From assembly GCA_035760705.1 (NCBI GenBank), contig DASTSL010000019.1, forward strand, positions 1 to 43,978: a DNA stretch of 43,978 nt, in the 5' to 3' direction. Every line of letters starts with the position of its first letter. Position 1 is the first letter of the stretch. The stretch is from Allomeiothermus sp035760705. GTDB taxonomy: Bacteria; Deinococcota; Deinococci; Deinococcales; Thermaceae. The position numbers were made by a program, and so were the translations under genes. Below are positions 9,288 through 17,162 of the stretch, piece after piece. The notes below the pieces were generated by a model. That model made no database searches, was not told where the DNA came from, and saw only the letters and a program-made list of their open reading frames with translations.

Positions 9288-10796
9288 ATGCTCGAGACCC
9301 CCACCGGCAAAAGCAAAAAAGATAAGATCGCCTTCGAGGGCCTCACCTTCGACGACGTGCTGCTGCTCCCGGCCTACTCCGAGGTGTTGCCCAAGGACGT
9401 GTCTACGCGGGCCCAGCTCACCAAGCGTCTGTGGCTCAACGTGCCGATCATTGCCGCGGCGATGGACACCGTGAGCGAGGAAAGGATGGCCGTGGCGATG
9501 GCCCGCGAAGGTGGCCTGGCGGTGATCCACAAGAACATGATGGCCGAGGAGCAGGCCGAGATGGTGCGGAAGGTCAAGCGCAGCGAGGCCGGGATGATCC
9601 AGGACCCGGTGACGTTGCCGCCTACCGCCACGCTCGAGGACGCCGAACGCCTGATGCGCGAGTACAAGATCGGCGGCTTGCCGGTGATTGACGTGTACGG
9701 AAGGCTGATGGGCCTGGTTACCAACCGGGACATCCGCTTCGAGCACAACCTCAAGCGCCCGGTCTCGGAGGTCATGACCCCGCTCGTGCGCCTCATCACC
9801 GCTCCGCCGGGGACCACGCTCGAGGAGGCCGAGAACATTCTGCGCCAGCACAAGGTCGAGAAACTACCGTTAGTAGACGCCGAGGGCAAGCTCAAGGGCC
9901 TGCTGACCCTCAAGGACCTGGTGAAGCGGCGGCAGTACCCCAACGCCGCCAAGGATGCCCGGGGCCGATTGCTGGTGGGGGCTGCGGTGGGGGTCTCCAA
10001 AGACCTCTCCGAGCGGGCCGCCGCCTTGGTGGGCTCGGGGGTGGACGTGCTGGTGCTGGACAGCGCCCACGGGCACTCGAGGGGGATCTTGGTGGCGCTC
10101 GAGACCCTCAAGAACACCTACGGCGACAGCGTGCAGGTGATCGCCGGGAACGTCGCCACCGCCGAAGGGGCCCTGGCCCTGGCCGAGCGCGGAGCCGACG
10201 CGGTGAAGGTGGGGATCGGGCCGGGCTCGATCTGCACCACGCGGGTGGTGACCGGGGTGGGCGTTCCGCAGATCAGCGCGATCCTGGAGGCGGTGCGGGG
10301 CTTGGAGGGCAGCGGCGTTCCGGTGATCGCCGATGGCGGCATCAAATACTCGGGCGACGTGGCCAAGGCCCTGGCTGCCGGAGCCCACACGGTCATGCTG
10401 GGCTCGATGCTGGCCGGGACCGAGGAGGCTCCCGGCGAGGAAGTCCTCAAAGACGGGCGGCGCTACAAGCTCTACCGGGGGATGGGTTCTTTGGGCGCAA
10501 TGCGCCAGGGTTCGGCGGACCGCTACTTCCAGGACTCCGGGCGCGGAGAGAAGACCGAGGCCAAGAAGCTCGTGCCGGAGGGCATCGAGGCCATGGTTCC
10601 CTACAAGGGGCCGGTGGGCGACGTGATCTACCAGATCGTGGGCGGGTTGCGCTCGGCGATGGGGTACTGCGGCGCGCCCGACCTGGAAACCTTCCGCACC
10701 GAGACCCGCTTTACCCGCATCACCAACGCCGGGCTGATCGAGAGCCACCCCCATGATGTAACCATCACCAAGGAAGCGCCGAACTATAGCCGGTAA
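9288..10796 (+). CDS. guaB: inosine-5'-monophosphate dehydrogenase
   Basis: 502 residues. It oxidises IMP to XMP with NAD, the committed step of guanine nucleotide synthesis, in the cytosol. The N-terminal barrel segment (LTFDDVLLLPAYSEVLP) is followed by two CBS domains (roughly 95-215) and the rest of the barrel. The catalytic loop GPGSICTTRVVTGVGVPQ carries the nucleophile Cys316. The IMP-binding segments DGGIKYSGDVAKALAAGA and YRGMGSLGAM and the flap residues YFQD are present. An in-frame GTG at 9282 would add two residues, but the -10 box at 9273-9278 leaves it almost no leader. It stands alone, and a stretch of decayed sequence follows. Confidence 0.96.
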   Translation: MLETPTGKSKKDKIAFEGLTFDDVLLLPAYSEVLPKDVSTRAQLTKRLWLNVPIIAAAMDTVSEERMAVAMAREGGLAVIHKNMMAEEQAEMVRKVKRSEAGMIQDPVTLPPTATLEDAERLMREYKIGGLPVIDVYGRLMGLVTNRDIRFEHNLKRPVSEVMTPLVRLITAPPGTTLEEAENILRQHKVEKLPLVDAEGKLKGLLTLKDLVKRRQYPNAAKDARGRLLVGAAVGVSKDLSERAAALVGSGVDVLVLDSAHGHSRGILVALETLKNTYGDSVQVIAGNVATAEGALALAERGADAVKVGIGPGSICTTRVVTGVGVPQISAILEAVRGLEGSGVPVIADGGIKYSGDVAKALAAGAHTVMLGSMLAGTEEAPGEEVLKDGRRYKLYRGMGSLGAMRQGSADRYFQDSGRGEKTEAKKLVPEGIEAMVPYKGPVGDVIYQIVGGLRSAMGYCGAPDLETFRTETRFTRITNAGLIESHPHDVTITKEAPNYSR

Positions 10797-10803
10797 TTGC
10801 CGA

Positions 10804-11222
10804 GCCTACGTATTTCCAGATCGTCGGCGAAATCTGCGAGATTGAGATCATCGCCGTTGGTGCATCCGCGAGATAGGCCGTTAGGTCAAGAGCGGCTCGC
10901 GGAGCTTCATTGCTATGAGGCTCACGGCATCGGGGGGGGGACGAGGCTAAAGTCAAGCGCTTCTTGAACCAGACCATAGGAATGGACGAGAAGGCCTAGG
11001 GTTTGGTGGTGTGCATCCAGAACGCCAACTACCCGGCCTCGCTCGAGGTGCGGAAGATCTAATCTACTCGATGAAGAGGCGGCCCGGCATGGGCACGGGT
11101 GGTAGACGAGTCCGGGGAAGATTACTTATACCCTGCCGAGTCTTCGAGTTGCCCGAACAACTGAAAGATGCGTTGCTGAAGGCTGCCCACTCAATAACAG
11201 TTGGCGTGAATCTTCGGGTGTA
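10804..11222 (+). pseudogene. remnants of one or two decayed small genes
   Basis: The 469-base gap between guaB and the next gene holds coding-like debris. At 10812-10868 one frame reads YFQIVGEICEIEIIAVGASA and then a stop, resembling small proteins found beside toxin/antitoxin-type genes. From about 10982 a second remnant can be traced only by changing frame several times: GLVVCIQNANYPASLEVRKI, then DEEAARHG, then VVDESGEDYLYPAE, then FELPEQLKDALLKAA. Together these match, from memory, a family of about 80 residues with a conserved VDESGEDYLYP motif near its end. An in-frame TAG interrupts its start. At least three frameshifts make it a pseudogene. The family names are uncertain. Confidence 0.6.
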
Positions 11223-11265
11223 AATCTGCCCCCTCGAGCCCCCTTCCCGTGGTACAAGTAAAGCT

Positions 11266-11835
11266 ATGCCGATCCGGTGGGGTAGCTGGATACTGCTTCT
11301 CGTGGGCGTGGCTTTAGCCCAGTCAGCGAACCCGTTTCAGCGTTTCCAAGACCCCGGTAACCGGGTGGCCTTCTTCACCGACTGGGGCCGGGGGCAGCAC
11401 TTCCGCCTGCTCACCAAGGCTGCCATAGGGGAGACGGCATTGGCGTTCTCGAGTTCGCAAGGACCCCTGACCGGCGCGGGCCTGGCCTGCCAGACCTGGG
11501 TCTATCAGGGGGTGCTCAGTGGGAGCTTCGTCTTCGAGGTCACCGACTACACCGCCGCCACCAACACCTCGAGCAGCCGAGCTTACGTCACCCAGGCCGC
11601 CCAAAGCCTGCGCTCGCAGGATCGTGGGGGGTATACCCGGGCTGTGACCCAGATCTGTGCGTTCGGGGAGCTGGGGCTGGGGCCGGTGCGGGTGCGCACC
11701 ATTTACGTGCCGGTGCAGCCCATCACCTACGTGACGCCCCCGGCGCTCTTGGGGCGGCCCTTTGCCCTGAAGCTGCTCTTGAACCCGGAGGACTCGAGCC
11801 TGGAGGCCGACCTCGAGGCCCGACAAGGATACTAG
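11266..11835 (+). CDS. secreted protein of unknown function
   Basis: 189 residues with a clear signal peptide (MPIRWGSWILLLVGVALAQS). The mature part has no motif I recognise; it contains two Cys (CQTWVYQG, QICAFGEL) that could form a disulfide, and several beta-rich stretches such as GSFVFEVTDY and PVRVRTIYVPVQPITYV. TACAAG sits 7 bases before the ATG, so translation may be leaderless. No partner gene is obvious: 177 bases separate it from the ferredoxin gene downstream. It is probably a lineage-restricted envelope or extracellular protein. Confidence 0.75.
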   Translation: MPIRWGSWILLLVGVALAQSANPFQRFQDPGNRVAFFTDWGRGQHFRLLTKAAIGETALAFSSSQGPLTGAGLACQTWVYQGVLSGSFVFEVTDYTAATNTSSSRAYVTQAAQSLRSQDRGGYTRAVTQICAFGELGLGPVRVRTIYVPVQPITYVTPPALLGRPFALKLLLNPEDSSLEADLEARQGY

Positions 11836-12012
11836 GATACTAGGGCGGTTTGCCATTGAACCCTTGGACTAGACCGCAAACCGCCACCCCCATTTACCGC
11901 CTGCCTTGCCCCAAGGGTATCTCCTGCAACCGCCCCAAAGCCGCCGGCTTAGGACATCCGGCACTGGCACGAACCTGCTTCAGGCCTCAACCTAAAGCCG
12001 ACGGAGGTTGGT

Positions 12013-12876
12013 ATGGCCCACGAAAGGCTAAATCGTGGGAAGCAAGACTCCGAGCAGACCGACGAGTTCAAGAAGTGGCTGCTCAAGCTGCGTCGTCCGG
12101 TGATCCTGGGGATGGGCGCTTCGCTCTTCACCGTCTCGCTGCTCTTGGCACGGAACGCCATGCTCGAGGGTTTGTGGTTCGGCCTGCTGGGGGGGATCCT
12201 GGTCGGGCCGGTGATGCACTATTTGCTGGGAAAGGTGCTGATCCCCTTGGGGTTTGGCCGGGTCTGGTGCGGCTGGGCCTGTTGGACGGCAGCCCTCCTG
12301 GACCAGCTTCCGTATCGCCAGAGCCCGCATCACCTGGGGCCAAGCTGGGCCCGGCTGCGCTACGGGGTCTTCGCCCTGAGCCTGGCCCTGGTGTTGGTGG
12401 CATGGTTCGGCTTCGGATACCGAGAAGGGGCGGTGGGGCAGAGTGCCGCCTACTGGTTCATGATGAGTGCCCTGGTGTATTGGGGTCTCGGGGTAGGGAT
12501 GGCGCTGGCTTTCAAGGACAACCGGGCCTTTTGCAAATACCTCTGTCCTAACACGGTAATTTTCAAACAGACCGCCCGACTCTCGCTGTTCAAGGTCGCG
12601 GGCGAGGCCCAGGCTTGCCTCGAGTGCCCCTCCCAAGCTTGCCTGCCGATGTGCCCGATGGACATCCGCATCCCCGATTACATCCAGGAGGGCAAGCGGG
12701 TGCTCTCCACCGAGTGCATCCAGTGCCAGGCCTGCGTGGCGATCTGTCCCTCCAATACCCTCAAGCTCTCGGCAGGGCTGGACCTGGGCGGAGAGGAGTT
12801 GTTGCAGACTCGAGACTTTGTGGTTCAGTGGCACAACCGCTGGAAGCAGCGTAAGAGCAAAAAAGCCGGTTCGTAG
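12013..12876 (+). CDS. membrane-bound 4Fe-4S polyferredoxin (NapH/CcoG-like)
   Basis: 287 residues. After a cytosolic N-terminus come about four membrane helices (roughly 35-55, 60-82, 115-140, 145-170). Two motifs typical of the NapH/NosR/CcoG family flank them: RVWCGWACWTAALLDQL and FCKYLCPNTVIFK. The C-terminal cytosolic part has two iron-sulfur clusters: a variant C-x2-C-x4-C-x3-CP (CLECPSQACLPMCP) and a canonical C-x2-C-x2-C-x3-CP (CIQCQACVAICP). It should pass electrons across or along the membrane to a partner not seen nearby. GGAGG at 12003-12007 supports the start. It does not sit in a nitrate, nitrous oxide or cytochrome oxidase cluster, so its pathway is unknown. Confidence 0.85.
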   Translation: MAHERLNRGKQDSEQTDEFKKWLLKLRRPVILGMGASLFTVSLLLARNAMLEGLWFGLLGGILVGPVMHYLLGKVLIPLGFGRVWCGWACWTAALLDQLPYRQSPHHLGPSWARLRYGVFALSLALVLVAWFGFGYREGAVGQSAAYWFMMSALVYWGLGVGMALAFKDNRAFCKYLCPNTVIFKQTARLSLFKVAGEAQACLECPSQACLPMCPMDIRIPDYIQEGKRVLSTECIQCQACVAICPSNTLKLSAGLDLGGEELLQTRDFVVQWHNRWKQRKSKKAGS

Positions 12877-13049
12877 TGAGCACCCTCACCCCGATGTTGC
12901 TAAGCTCCATTGCGCCTTTCCCCGGAGAAGAAAAAGGGGCTAGGGGATAGGGAGCAGGTGAGAGAGGGCAGGTCGAGTGAAACCAGACCAGGGTGAAGAT
13001 GTGCGCTTCCTATCCTCGGCTCGGGCCACCAAGCTCGACCATAGAAACC

Positions 13050-13832
13050 ATGGGAATGCTCGAGGGAAAAGTAGCGTTTATCACTGGGGGCGCTAGCGGG
13101 ATTGGGGCGGGGACGGCCCGGCGCTTCGCCCAAGAGGGAGCCAAGGTAGCCCTGGCGGACGTGCAGGACGAAGAAGGGGAGCAGTTGCGGCAGGAACTCG
13201 AGGCCAGGGGTTACGAGGCCATATACGTAAACTGCGACGTGAGCGACCCCCAATCCGTGAAGGAGGCCATCGAGGCCACCGTGCGCGAGTTCGAGCGGCT
13301 CGATATCGTGTTCGCCAACGCCGGGATCAACGGGGTCTGGGCCCCCATCGAGGAACTAAAGCCCGAGGAGTGGGACCAGGCCCTCGACATCAACCTCAAA
13401 GGGACGTACCTGACGGTGCATTACGCGGTTCCCCACCTCAAGGCCGCGGGGGGTGGGAGCATCCTCATCACCAGCAGCGTGAACGGCACGCGCACCTTCT
13501 CCAATCCGGGGGCCAGCGCCTACAGCAGTTCCAAGGCCGCCCAGGTGGCCTTCATGAAGATGATGGCGCTCGAGCTGGGCCGCCACAATATCCGCTGCAA
13601 CGCGGTCTGCCCCGGAGCCATCGAAACCAACATCGACGAGCGCACCGAGAAGCGCCACACCGAGCAAATCGGCATCGAGGTCGAGTTGCCCAGGGGCAGC
13701 CCCGCCGTCAACGAGGGCCAGGGCGAGCCCGTGGACGTGGCCGACACCTGTTTGTTTTTGGCCTCCGACCTGAGCCGACACGTCTCGGGGGTGGAGATCT
13801 ACGTGGACGGCGGGGCCTCGCTATTGCGCTAA
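13050..13832 (+). CDS. short-chain dehydrogenase/reductase (FabG-like)
   Basis: 260 residues of the classical SDR family. The NAD(P)-binding motif GGASGIGAGTA is near residue 14, NAG is in VFANAGI, and the catalytic Ser and Y-x-x-x-K are in ITSSVNG and AYSSSKAAQ. Acidic ALADVQDEE after the second strand suggests preference for NAD(H). The substrate is unknown; 3-oxoacyl reduction or sugar/alcohol oxidation are possible. I place the start at the ATG at 13050 (or 13056), because the upstream in-frame ATG at 12993 adds residues that do not fit the family. It is monocistronic and followed by a palindrome. Confidence 0.88.
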   Translation: MGMLEGKVAFITGGASGIGAGTARRFAQEGAKVALADVQDEEGEQLRQELEARGYEAIYVNCDVSDPQSVKEAIEATVREFERLDIVFANAGINGVWAPIEELKPEEWDQALDINLKGTYLTVHYAVPHLKAAGGGSILITSSVNGTRTFSNPGASAYSSSKAAQVAFMKMMALELGRHNIRCNAVCPGAIETNIDERTEKRHTEQIGIEVELPRGSPAVNEGQGEPVDVADTCLFLASDLSRHVSGVEIYVDGGASLLR

Positions 13833-13939
13833 GTTATAGCCGTCTTCGCAAAAAACGAGCCGGTGGAGGGGTCTTTTCGCTGCGAAAGCCGGGTGGGGCA
13901 ACCAAGCGCGAAGTGGCCGTAACCGAATGGCCGCATATA

Positions 13940-13984
13940 TCCCTCAGGGGAGGCCGCCAGCCCATACCGGCGGGCTTTCTGAGG
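13940..13984. repeat. complex palindrome between convergent genes
   Basis: CCCTCAG (13940-13946) pairs with CTGAGGG (13978-13984), and inside it AGCCC pairs with GGGCT. It lies between the plus-strand SDR and the minus-strand C39 protein, so it may act as a bidirectional terminator, although no long T tract is present. Confidence 0.45.
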
Positions 13985-14084
13985 GTATCGGGCCACGGCA
14001 GATTCAGCAATCTGACCCCACCCGGTTGCGGGCGTGCCACCCAGTATGGCTGGCTAGGACCGTAAACAGTTCAGATCCACCAAG

Positions 14085-15086
14085 CTACCTCGAGCTTTGC
14101 GCGTCGAGGCTTTTCAGGGCTTGGGCGGCTTCGCTGTAGCTGGGGCGGAACTTGAGCGCGATTTGCAGGTCGGTTTTCGCCAAACGCAAGTTGCCCAAGG
14201 CGGCCTGCGCCCGGCCCCGCCAGTAGAGGGACTCCTCGAGGTCTGGGGCCTTGGCTAGGTTCGCACTGGCTAGCCGCACTACCTCGGTATAACGTCCGGC
14301 TTGGTAGTAGGCCTCCAAGGGCCCGAACTGGTACCACAGCATCCGCCAGGGCCAGCCCAGGGAGCGGGCTTTATCGTAAGCCTCGACCGCTCCTTCGACG
14401 TTGCCCTGCTCGAGCAGCGCGGTGCCCAGGTTGAACCAGGCGTAGACGTTCTTGGGCTCGGCTTTGGTTTGGGATAAGGCCACCTCGAGCGCCCGTTTCC
14501 ACATCCAGTCGGGGTTGGTGCGCTGGCCCAGAATCTGCTCGACTTTCCCGGCCTCTTCGGGGGGATACACCACTAGGTAAGTACGGTTGAAGTGGCTCCA
14601 CATCTCGTCGAAATCGCTGTATCCCAGCGTGACCTTGGGGCCATAGTAGGAGTCGAAGGCGAAGAAGCGCTTGCTCCTGTCTTCGTAACCCACCAGGAGG
14701 CGGTAATGCCCCATCCAGCCGTGCTCCGGCACCACGAAGCCGCTCTCCGCGATCACCGCGAACCCGGCGGCCAGGAGCTGCTTGAGCAGGCTCAAGTCTC
14801 CGGCTACCCCGTAATGGACCCGGTAGCCCTTGCTCCGGGCATAGGTCGCCAGTTCCTCGGGGCTCACATTTTTGTCGGCCTTGTTGGGTTTGAGCACCGG
14901 AGCGATCTGGTACTGGGTCAGGCGGTTACCCCAAAAGCTCATCGCCATGCCCACCGTCACCGGGCCGCAGTTGTTGAACCGCTGGTATTCGTGGCGGACC
15001 CCCTCGAGCCGAATGCTGGCGGGCTGGGCGGTGGCCAGGGAAGCCAGGGCCAGGCTCAAGAGAAGGGCTGGGGCGAGGGAGTGCAT
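14085..15086 (-). CDS. secreted C39-like peptidase with TPR repeats
   Basis: 333 residues with a signal peptide (about 1-20, ending TAQP). Residues 30-180 form a papain-like C39 domain: the nucleophile Cys40 in FNNCGPVTVGMAM and His127 in GHYRLLVGYED, followed by an Asp in FFAFDSYYG. Residues 200-330 hold about three to four TPR-like helices (AWFNLGTALLEQGNVEGAV, SLYWRGRAQAALGNLRLA). Bacteriocin-processing C39 peptidases sit on ABC exporters; this one is a free secreted form and more likely processes or binds peptides at the cell surface. A CATACT box 7 bases before the ATG suggests a leaderless start. There is no obvious operon partner. Confidence 0.82.
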   Translation of the reverse strand: MHSLAPALLLSLALASLATAQPASIRLEGVRHEYQRFNNCGPVTVGMAMSFWGNRLTQYQIAPVLKPNKADKNVSPEELATYARSKGYRVHYGVAGDLSLLKQLLAAGFAVIAESGFVVPEHGWMGHYRLLVGYEDRSKRFFAFDSYYGPKVTLGYSDFDEMWSHFNRTYLVVYPPEEAGKVEQILGQRTNPDWMWKRALEVALSQTKAEPKNVYAWFNLGTALLEQGNVEGAVEAYDKARSLGWPWRMLWYQFGPLEAYYQAGRYTEVVRLASANLAKAPDLEESLYWRGRAQAALGNLRLAKTDLQIALKFRPSYSEAAQALKSLDAQSSR

Positions 15087-15129
15087 GGGGTTAAGTATGG
15101 CAGAGCCCTCCCAGAGGGTGGTGAGGGAT

Positions 15130-15588
15130 TCAACCCCTAAAGTTGGACTGGCCTTCCTGGGCGCTCTCCTCCCGCACCCATTCGCGGATTTTGGCGGCGA
15201 TCTGATCTCTCACTTGACGAAACTTGGCTAGCTTCTCCTCGTCGCTGCCTTCGAGGCTCGAGGGGTCCTCGAAGGGCCAGTACAGCCGGCGGGTAGCGAA
15301 GGGGAAGATCGGGCACTTGGCCTCGGCCTTGTCGCAGACGGTAATCAGGTAGGTGAAGTGGTACTTCCCGCCCCAGAAGGTCATGAGGTCCTTGGCGTAC
15401 TGCCCCTCGCTGTTCAGGCCGAGTTCGTGCAACACCCGCACTGTGTAGGGGTTGAGCTGGCTGGGCTCGAGGCCCGCGCTGTAAGCCTCGAAGCGCTCGC
15501 CGCCGTAGTGGCGCAGCAGGGCTTCGGCCATCTGGCTACGGGCCGAGTTATGGCTGCACAAAAACAGGACCGAGAGCTTCCGCTTCAT
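15130..15588 (-). CDS. arsC: arsenate reductase, low-molecular-weight phosphatase type (second of tandem pair)
   Basis: 152 residues. The N-terminal P-loop LCSHNSARSQMAEALLR is the C-x5-R motif of thioredoxin-coupled arsenate reductases, and two further Cys (ITVCDKAEAKC) match the resolving cysteines of that family. The family reduces arsenate to arsenite in the cytosol. Its ribosome binding site AAAGGAG overlaps the stop codon of the preceding paralogue at 15600, so the two are surely co-transcribed. Protein tyrosine phosphatase activity is the alternative, but the two extra cysteines favour arsenate reduction. Confidence 0.88.
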   Translation of the reverse strand: MKRKLSVLFLCSHNSARSQMAEALLRHYGGERFEAYSAGLEPSQLNPYTVRVLHELGLNSEGQYAKDLMTFWGGKYHFTYLITVCDKAEAKCPIFPFATRRLYWPFEDPSSLEGSDEEKLAKFRQVRDQIAAKIREWVREESAQEGQSNFRG

Positions 15589-15599
15589 ACTGGGCTCCT

Positions 15600-16064
15600 T
15601 TAGGGGATCGCGCCAACCCCCGCCTTTTCGCTCAAAGCATCCTCGGGGGGGATACGCCCTAACTTTAGCTCGGAGATCAGATGCTCACTCATCCGCCCCA
15701 GACTGTCCCGTACCTGGCGCCACTCCTCCAAACCCTGGCCGGAAGGATCGGGGAAGGAGACGTGCAGGCGGTGGGTCTTGGCCGGATAGACCGGGCAATT
15801 CTCGGCGGCGCTGTCGCAGACGGTGAGCACCAGATTGAAATTCCAGGGGTCGGGGAGGTCGAAGAGGGTTTTGGAGCGATGCCCCCGGAGGTCAATCCCC
15901 ACCTCGCCCATCACCTGGATGGCCTCGGGTTTGACCCGGGTGGCCTCGGTTCCAGCAGAAAAGATCTCGACATCTAAACCGGCCTGCAAAGCATGATGGC
16001 GCAGCCAGCCCTCGGCCATCTGGCTGCGAGCCGAGTTATGGGTGCACAGTACCAAAATGCGCAT
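15600..16064 (-). CDS. arsC: arsenate reductase, low-molecular-weight phosphatase type (first of tandem pair)
   Basis: 154 residues and clearly paralogous to the next gene. It has LCTHNSARSQMAEGWLRHH at the N-terminus (C-x5-R) and the Cys pair LTVCDSAAENCPVYP. It is the first gene of the two-gene unit. TAGGCT (16071-16076 on the minus strand) lies 6 bases before the ATG, so it is probably leaderless. No arsenite exporter or ArsR regulator is seen in this window. Confidence 0.88.
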   Translation of the reverse strand: MRILVLCTHNSARSQMAEGWLRHHALQAGLDVEIFSAGTEATRVKPEAIQVMGEVGIDLRGHRSKTLFDLPDPWNFNLVLTVCDSAAENCPVYPAKTHRLHVSFPDPSGQGLEEWRQVRDSLGRMSEHLISELKLGRIPPEDALSEKAGVGAIP

Positions 16065-16070
16065 GACCCC

Positions 16071-16076
16071 AGCCTA
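16071..16076 (-). promoter_or_regulatory. -10 box for the arsC pair
   Basis: TAGGCT on the minus strand, 6 bases before the ATG at 16064. No good -35 box at normal spacing. Confidence 0.5.
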
Positions 16077-16152
16077 CCGGATGCCGGGCCAATTTCGGTC
16101 AGGGAAATGTCAAGCAAAGTGCAGATCGCAAAAAGCTTTTATATCCGTATCC

Positions 16153-16383
16153 TCAGTCGTTGAACAACTTGGAGAAGGCGTCTTTGCCGCCTTCTTTATT
16201 TTTGATGCGGTAGAGGTCACCTTTGAGTTCCAGCTTCTGTTCGCGCAGGAGGGCCTCGAGCGCTTTTTTCAGCTCCTCGCGCGAGAGGGTTTCGCCCTCC
16301 TCGTCAAGCCAACGCTGGATGTCTTTCTCGCTGGCGAAACGCAGCTTCTCCACGGCCCGCAACACCCAGCCTTTGGTGTCCAT
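16153..16383 (-). CDS. small protein of unknown function, winged-helix-like
   Basis: 76 residues: MDTKGWVLRAVEKLRF, then a predicted helix-turn-helix-like stretch (ASEKDIQRWLDEE, SREELKKALEALLREQ) and a short strand pair (LELKGDLYRIKN). The pattern suits a minimal winged-helix DNA-binding or protein-interaction domain. This is a fold guess, not a family match. A TAAAAT box 6 bases before the ATG indicates a leaderless transcript. It is divergent from the gene at 16422, and their start codons are only 38 bases apart. Confidence 0.65.
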   Translation of the reverse strand: MDTKGWVLRAVEKLRFASEKDIQRWLDEEGETLSREELKKALEALLREQKLELKGDLYRIKNKEGGKDAFSKLFND

Positions 16384-16389
16384 ATTGCT

Positions 16390-16415
16390 ATTTTAGTTCG
16401 GTGCGGGGTGACAAT
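16390..16415. promoter_or_regulatory. back-to-back -10 boxes of two divergent leaderless genes
   Basis: TAAAAT on the minus strand (16390-16395) lies 6 bases before the ATG at 16383. GACAAT on the plus strand (16410-16415) lies 6 bases before the ATG at 16422. The two promoters must overlap in the 38-base gap. Confidence 0.5.
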
Positions 16416-16421
16416 AGACAC

Positions 16422-16916
16422 ATGGACCCCTACCGGGAGTACCAGGATTATGTCGTCGCCCACCGTCTGAGGGTAGCATTGGGTCAATCCCCCGGACGGC
16501 TTTTGAACCTGAGCGAGTACTCCCGGTTGCGGCTGCGGCGGAGCGAGTTGGTGCGCAAGCTGGTATCGCGGCAGGGTGACCCCTATCTCCTCGCGCAGAT
16601 CGAGCAACTGACCGAAGAACTCAACTACGGTTTTTGGTCCAACCCCGGCACGATGAAAACCTTCCTGCGCCGGTTCGCCACCCTGCGTATCCCCGCCCTG
16701 AGCTCCCCCCAAGCCTTCGAGGGTTTGCTCACCCTGGAGGAGCGCTCGAGGCTCCCCGAAGCGGGCTTGGCCGGGCGCTACTATCTGGGCTGGTTGCGCT
16801 TGCCCCAACTGGTGATGGAGCCCATCGCCTTCGAGCAGGCCATGCGCGAGCAGGAAGCCTGGGCCGAGCAGCTCGGGCTGTTCCTGGATACCTTCCACCG
16901 GGTTCCGGGGAGATAA
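16422..16916 (+). CDS. conserved-looking protein of unknown function
   Basis: 164 residues, largely helical and rich in Arg, Leu and Glu, with no signal peptide or membrane segment. I recognise no family. Recognisable stretches are DPYREYQDYVVAHRL, RLRLRRSELVRKLV and WSNPGTMKTFLRRFATL. The ATG at 16422 is chosen over an in-frame GTG at 16401 because of the GACAAT box 6 bases upstream. Divergent from the small gene at 16383, it may share regulation with it. Confidence 0.65.
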   Translation: MDPYREYQDYVVAHRLRVALGQSPGRLLNLSEYSRLRLRRSELVRKLVSRQGDPYLLAQIEQLTEELNYGFWSNPGTMKTFLRRFATLRIPALSSPQAFEGLLTLEERSRLPEAGLAGRYYLGWLRLPQLVMEPIAFEQAMREQEAWAEQLGLFLDTFHRVPGR

Positions 16917-17067
16917 ACCCCGGTAGCGGTCTTCGCAACTTCCTTTTTTGTCTTTGTGTAGGGGCGTTGGGAGGGAAAAGCTATCAAGCCCCCGATCGCT
17001 GCCGCGATGCGCCCTGTCGCCCCCTAACAACCCATCCTCCCGCACCACACCTACGGCTGCGATGAGC

Positions 17068-17160
17068 GCAACGCCCGATTCACGTTCGGCTTCTTCGATC
17101 CCAGCCGGTCTCCCTGCTTACAGGTGCCCCCGGCGCGAAGGGGTTGCGGGGATCAAATCA
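17068..17160 (+). repeat. dispersed intergenic repeat, copy 2
   Basis: Same anchor words and spacing as the copy at 5264-5360: ATTCACG at 17078-17084, 31 bases, then GCTTAC, TGCCCC and GGCGCGA. The stretch just before it also shares CTCATCGCAGC (minus strand) with 9195-9230. It lies directly beyond the stop codon of the pepF gene. Confidence 0.45.
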
Positions 17161-17162
17161 GG

